Shown here in pieces: positions 63,873-64,000 of a DNA stretch of 64,000 bases. Each line of letters starts with the position of its first letter. Positions within the stretch are counted from its first letter, which is position 1. The stretch is from Meghimatium bilineatum. Lineage: Eukaryota > Mollusca > Gastropoda > Stylommatophora > Philomycidae. Both the position numbers and the translations under genes were made by a program. The notes under the pieces were generated by a model, which was not told the origin of the DNA, did not search any database, and saw only the letters and a program-made list of their open reading frames with translations. The stretch is taken from positions 17,946,498-18,010,497 of the forward strand of contig CM067299.1 of assembly GCA_034231615.1 (NCBI GenBank), given 5' to 3'.

Positions 63873-64000
63873 CAATTTTGTGTATTATGGTAAAATGTAA
63901 AATGTATCAATTTTGTCAGCGTATGAAATACTATATGCCCTATAGCAAAAAACAATTTCTTTAGCGTTTTTCATTCTACCTATCAATTTATAAAACATGA

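Noticed and set aside
1-64000. Retrovirus-like, LTR or Polinton-type elements
   Set aside because: No gag, protease, integrase, capsid or paired long terminal repeats were seen; all RT and RNase H remnants fit LINE families.

Overview
The window is a piece of an invertebrate animal genome. It is AT-rich, intron-bearing and packed with interspersed repeats. No prokaryotic gene structure, CRISPR array or intact viral element was seen. The repeat mix (several RNase-H-bearing LINE families, RTE-like LINE ends, tRNA-derived SINEs, hAT and piggyBac-like elements, long minisatellites) would suit a mollusc, perhaps a cephalopod. That assignment is a guess from general character, not from a diagnostic sequence.

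The left half (about 3.7-31.4 kb) is one host gene on the minus strand, the condensin I subunit G gene NCAPG. Ten coding exons were placed by protein similarity and splice sites: 31316-31414, 29901-30158, 20137-20365, 16474-16704, 14101-14293, 13006-13155, 9393-9509, 6287-6506, 5436-5612 and 3742-3849. All splice phases agree, and together they give 594 codons with no stop, about the first 60% of the protein. A possible eleventh exon lies near 2890-3007 but has a frame problem. The C-terminal part is off the left edge.

The NCAPG introns are full of mobile DNA. Intron 2 holds a complete 4,047-bp I-type LINE (21919-25965, minus, 10-bp target duplications) with an open endonuclease-RT-RNase H frame, a Tc1/mariner remnant, and two 5'-truncated plus-strand copies of a second RNase-H LINE (LINE-2) with 13- and 14-bp target duplications. 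Other introns hold a piggyBac-like inverted-repeat element with TTAA ends (11456-12931), a hAT-type MITE with perfect 8-bp duplications (18602-18947), a 268-bp tRNA-derived SINE with 12-bp duplications, a 44-bp minisatellite, and many copies of two related short repeats called SINE-A and SINE-B here.

The right half (31.5-64 kb) has little recognisable host coding sequence. It contains an internally deleted copy of the I-type LINE inserted in a LINE-2 copy (33.6-36.2 kb), many LINE 3' ends, a decayed hAT transposase gene (53.6-55.8 kb, minus) broken by a SINE-A copy, a second hAT MITE (45.9 kb), and large satellite arrays: 42-bp units at 50.6-53.2 kb, 36-bp units at 58.8-60.2 kb, 36-bp units at 43.1 kb and 28-bp units at 62.1 kb. 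One plausible host exon on the plus strand (61765-62009) has strong splice signals and a mitochondrial-presequence-like composition; its gene is not recognised.

The repeats interact. SINE-A, SINE-B and an I-type LINE share a 3' tail of the form GAACGCAGAAGAAG, which suggests the LINE machinery moves the SINEs. Several elements are nested in one another with clear duplications, so their insertion order can be read directly.
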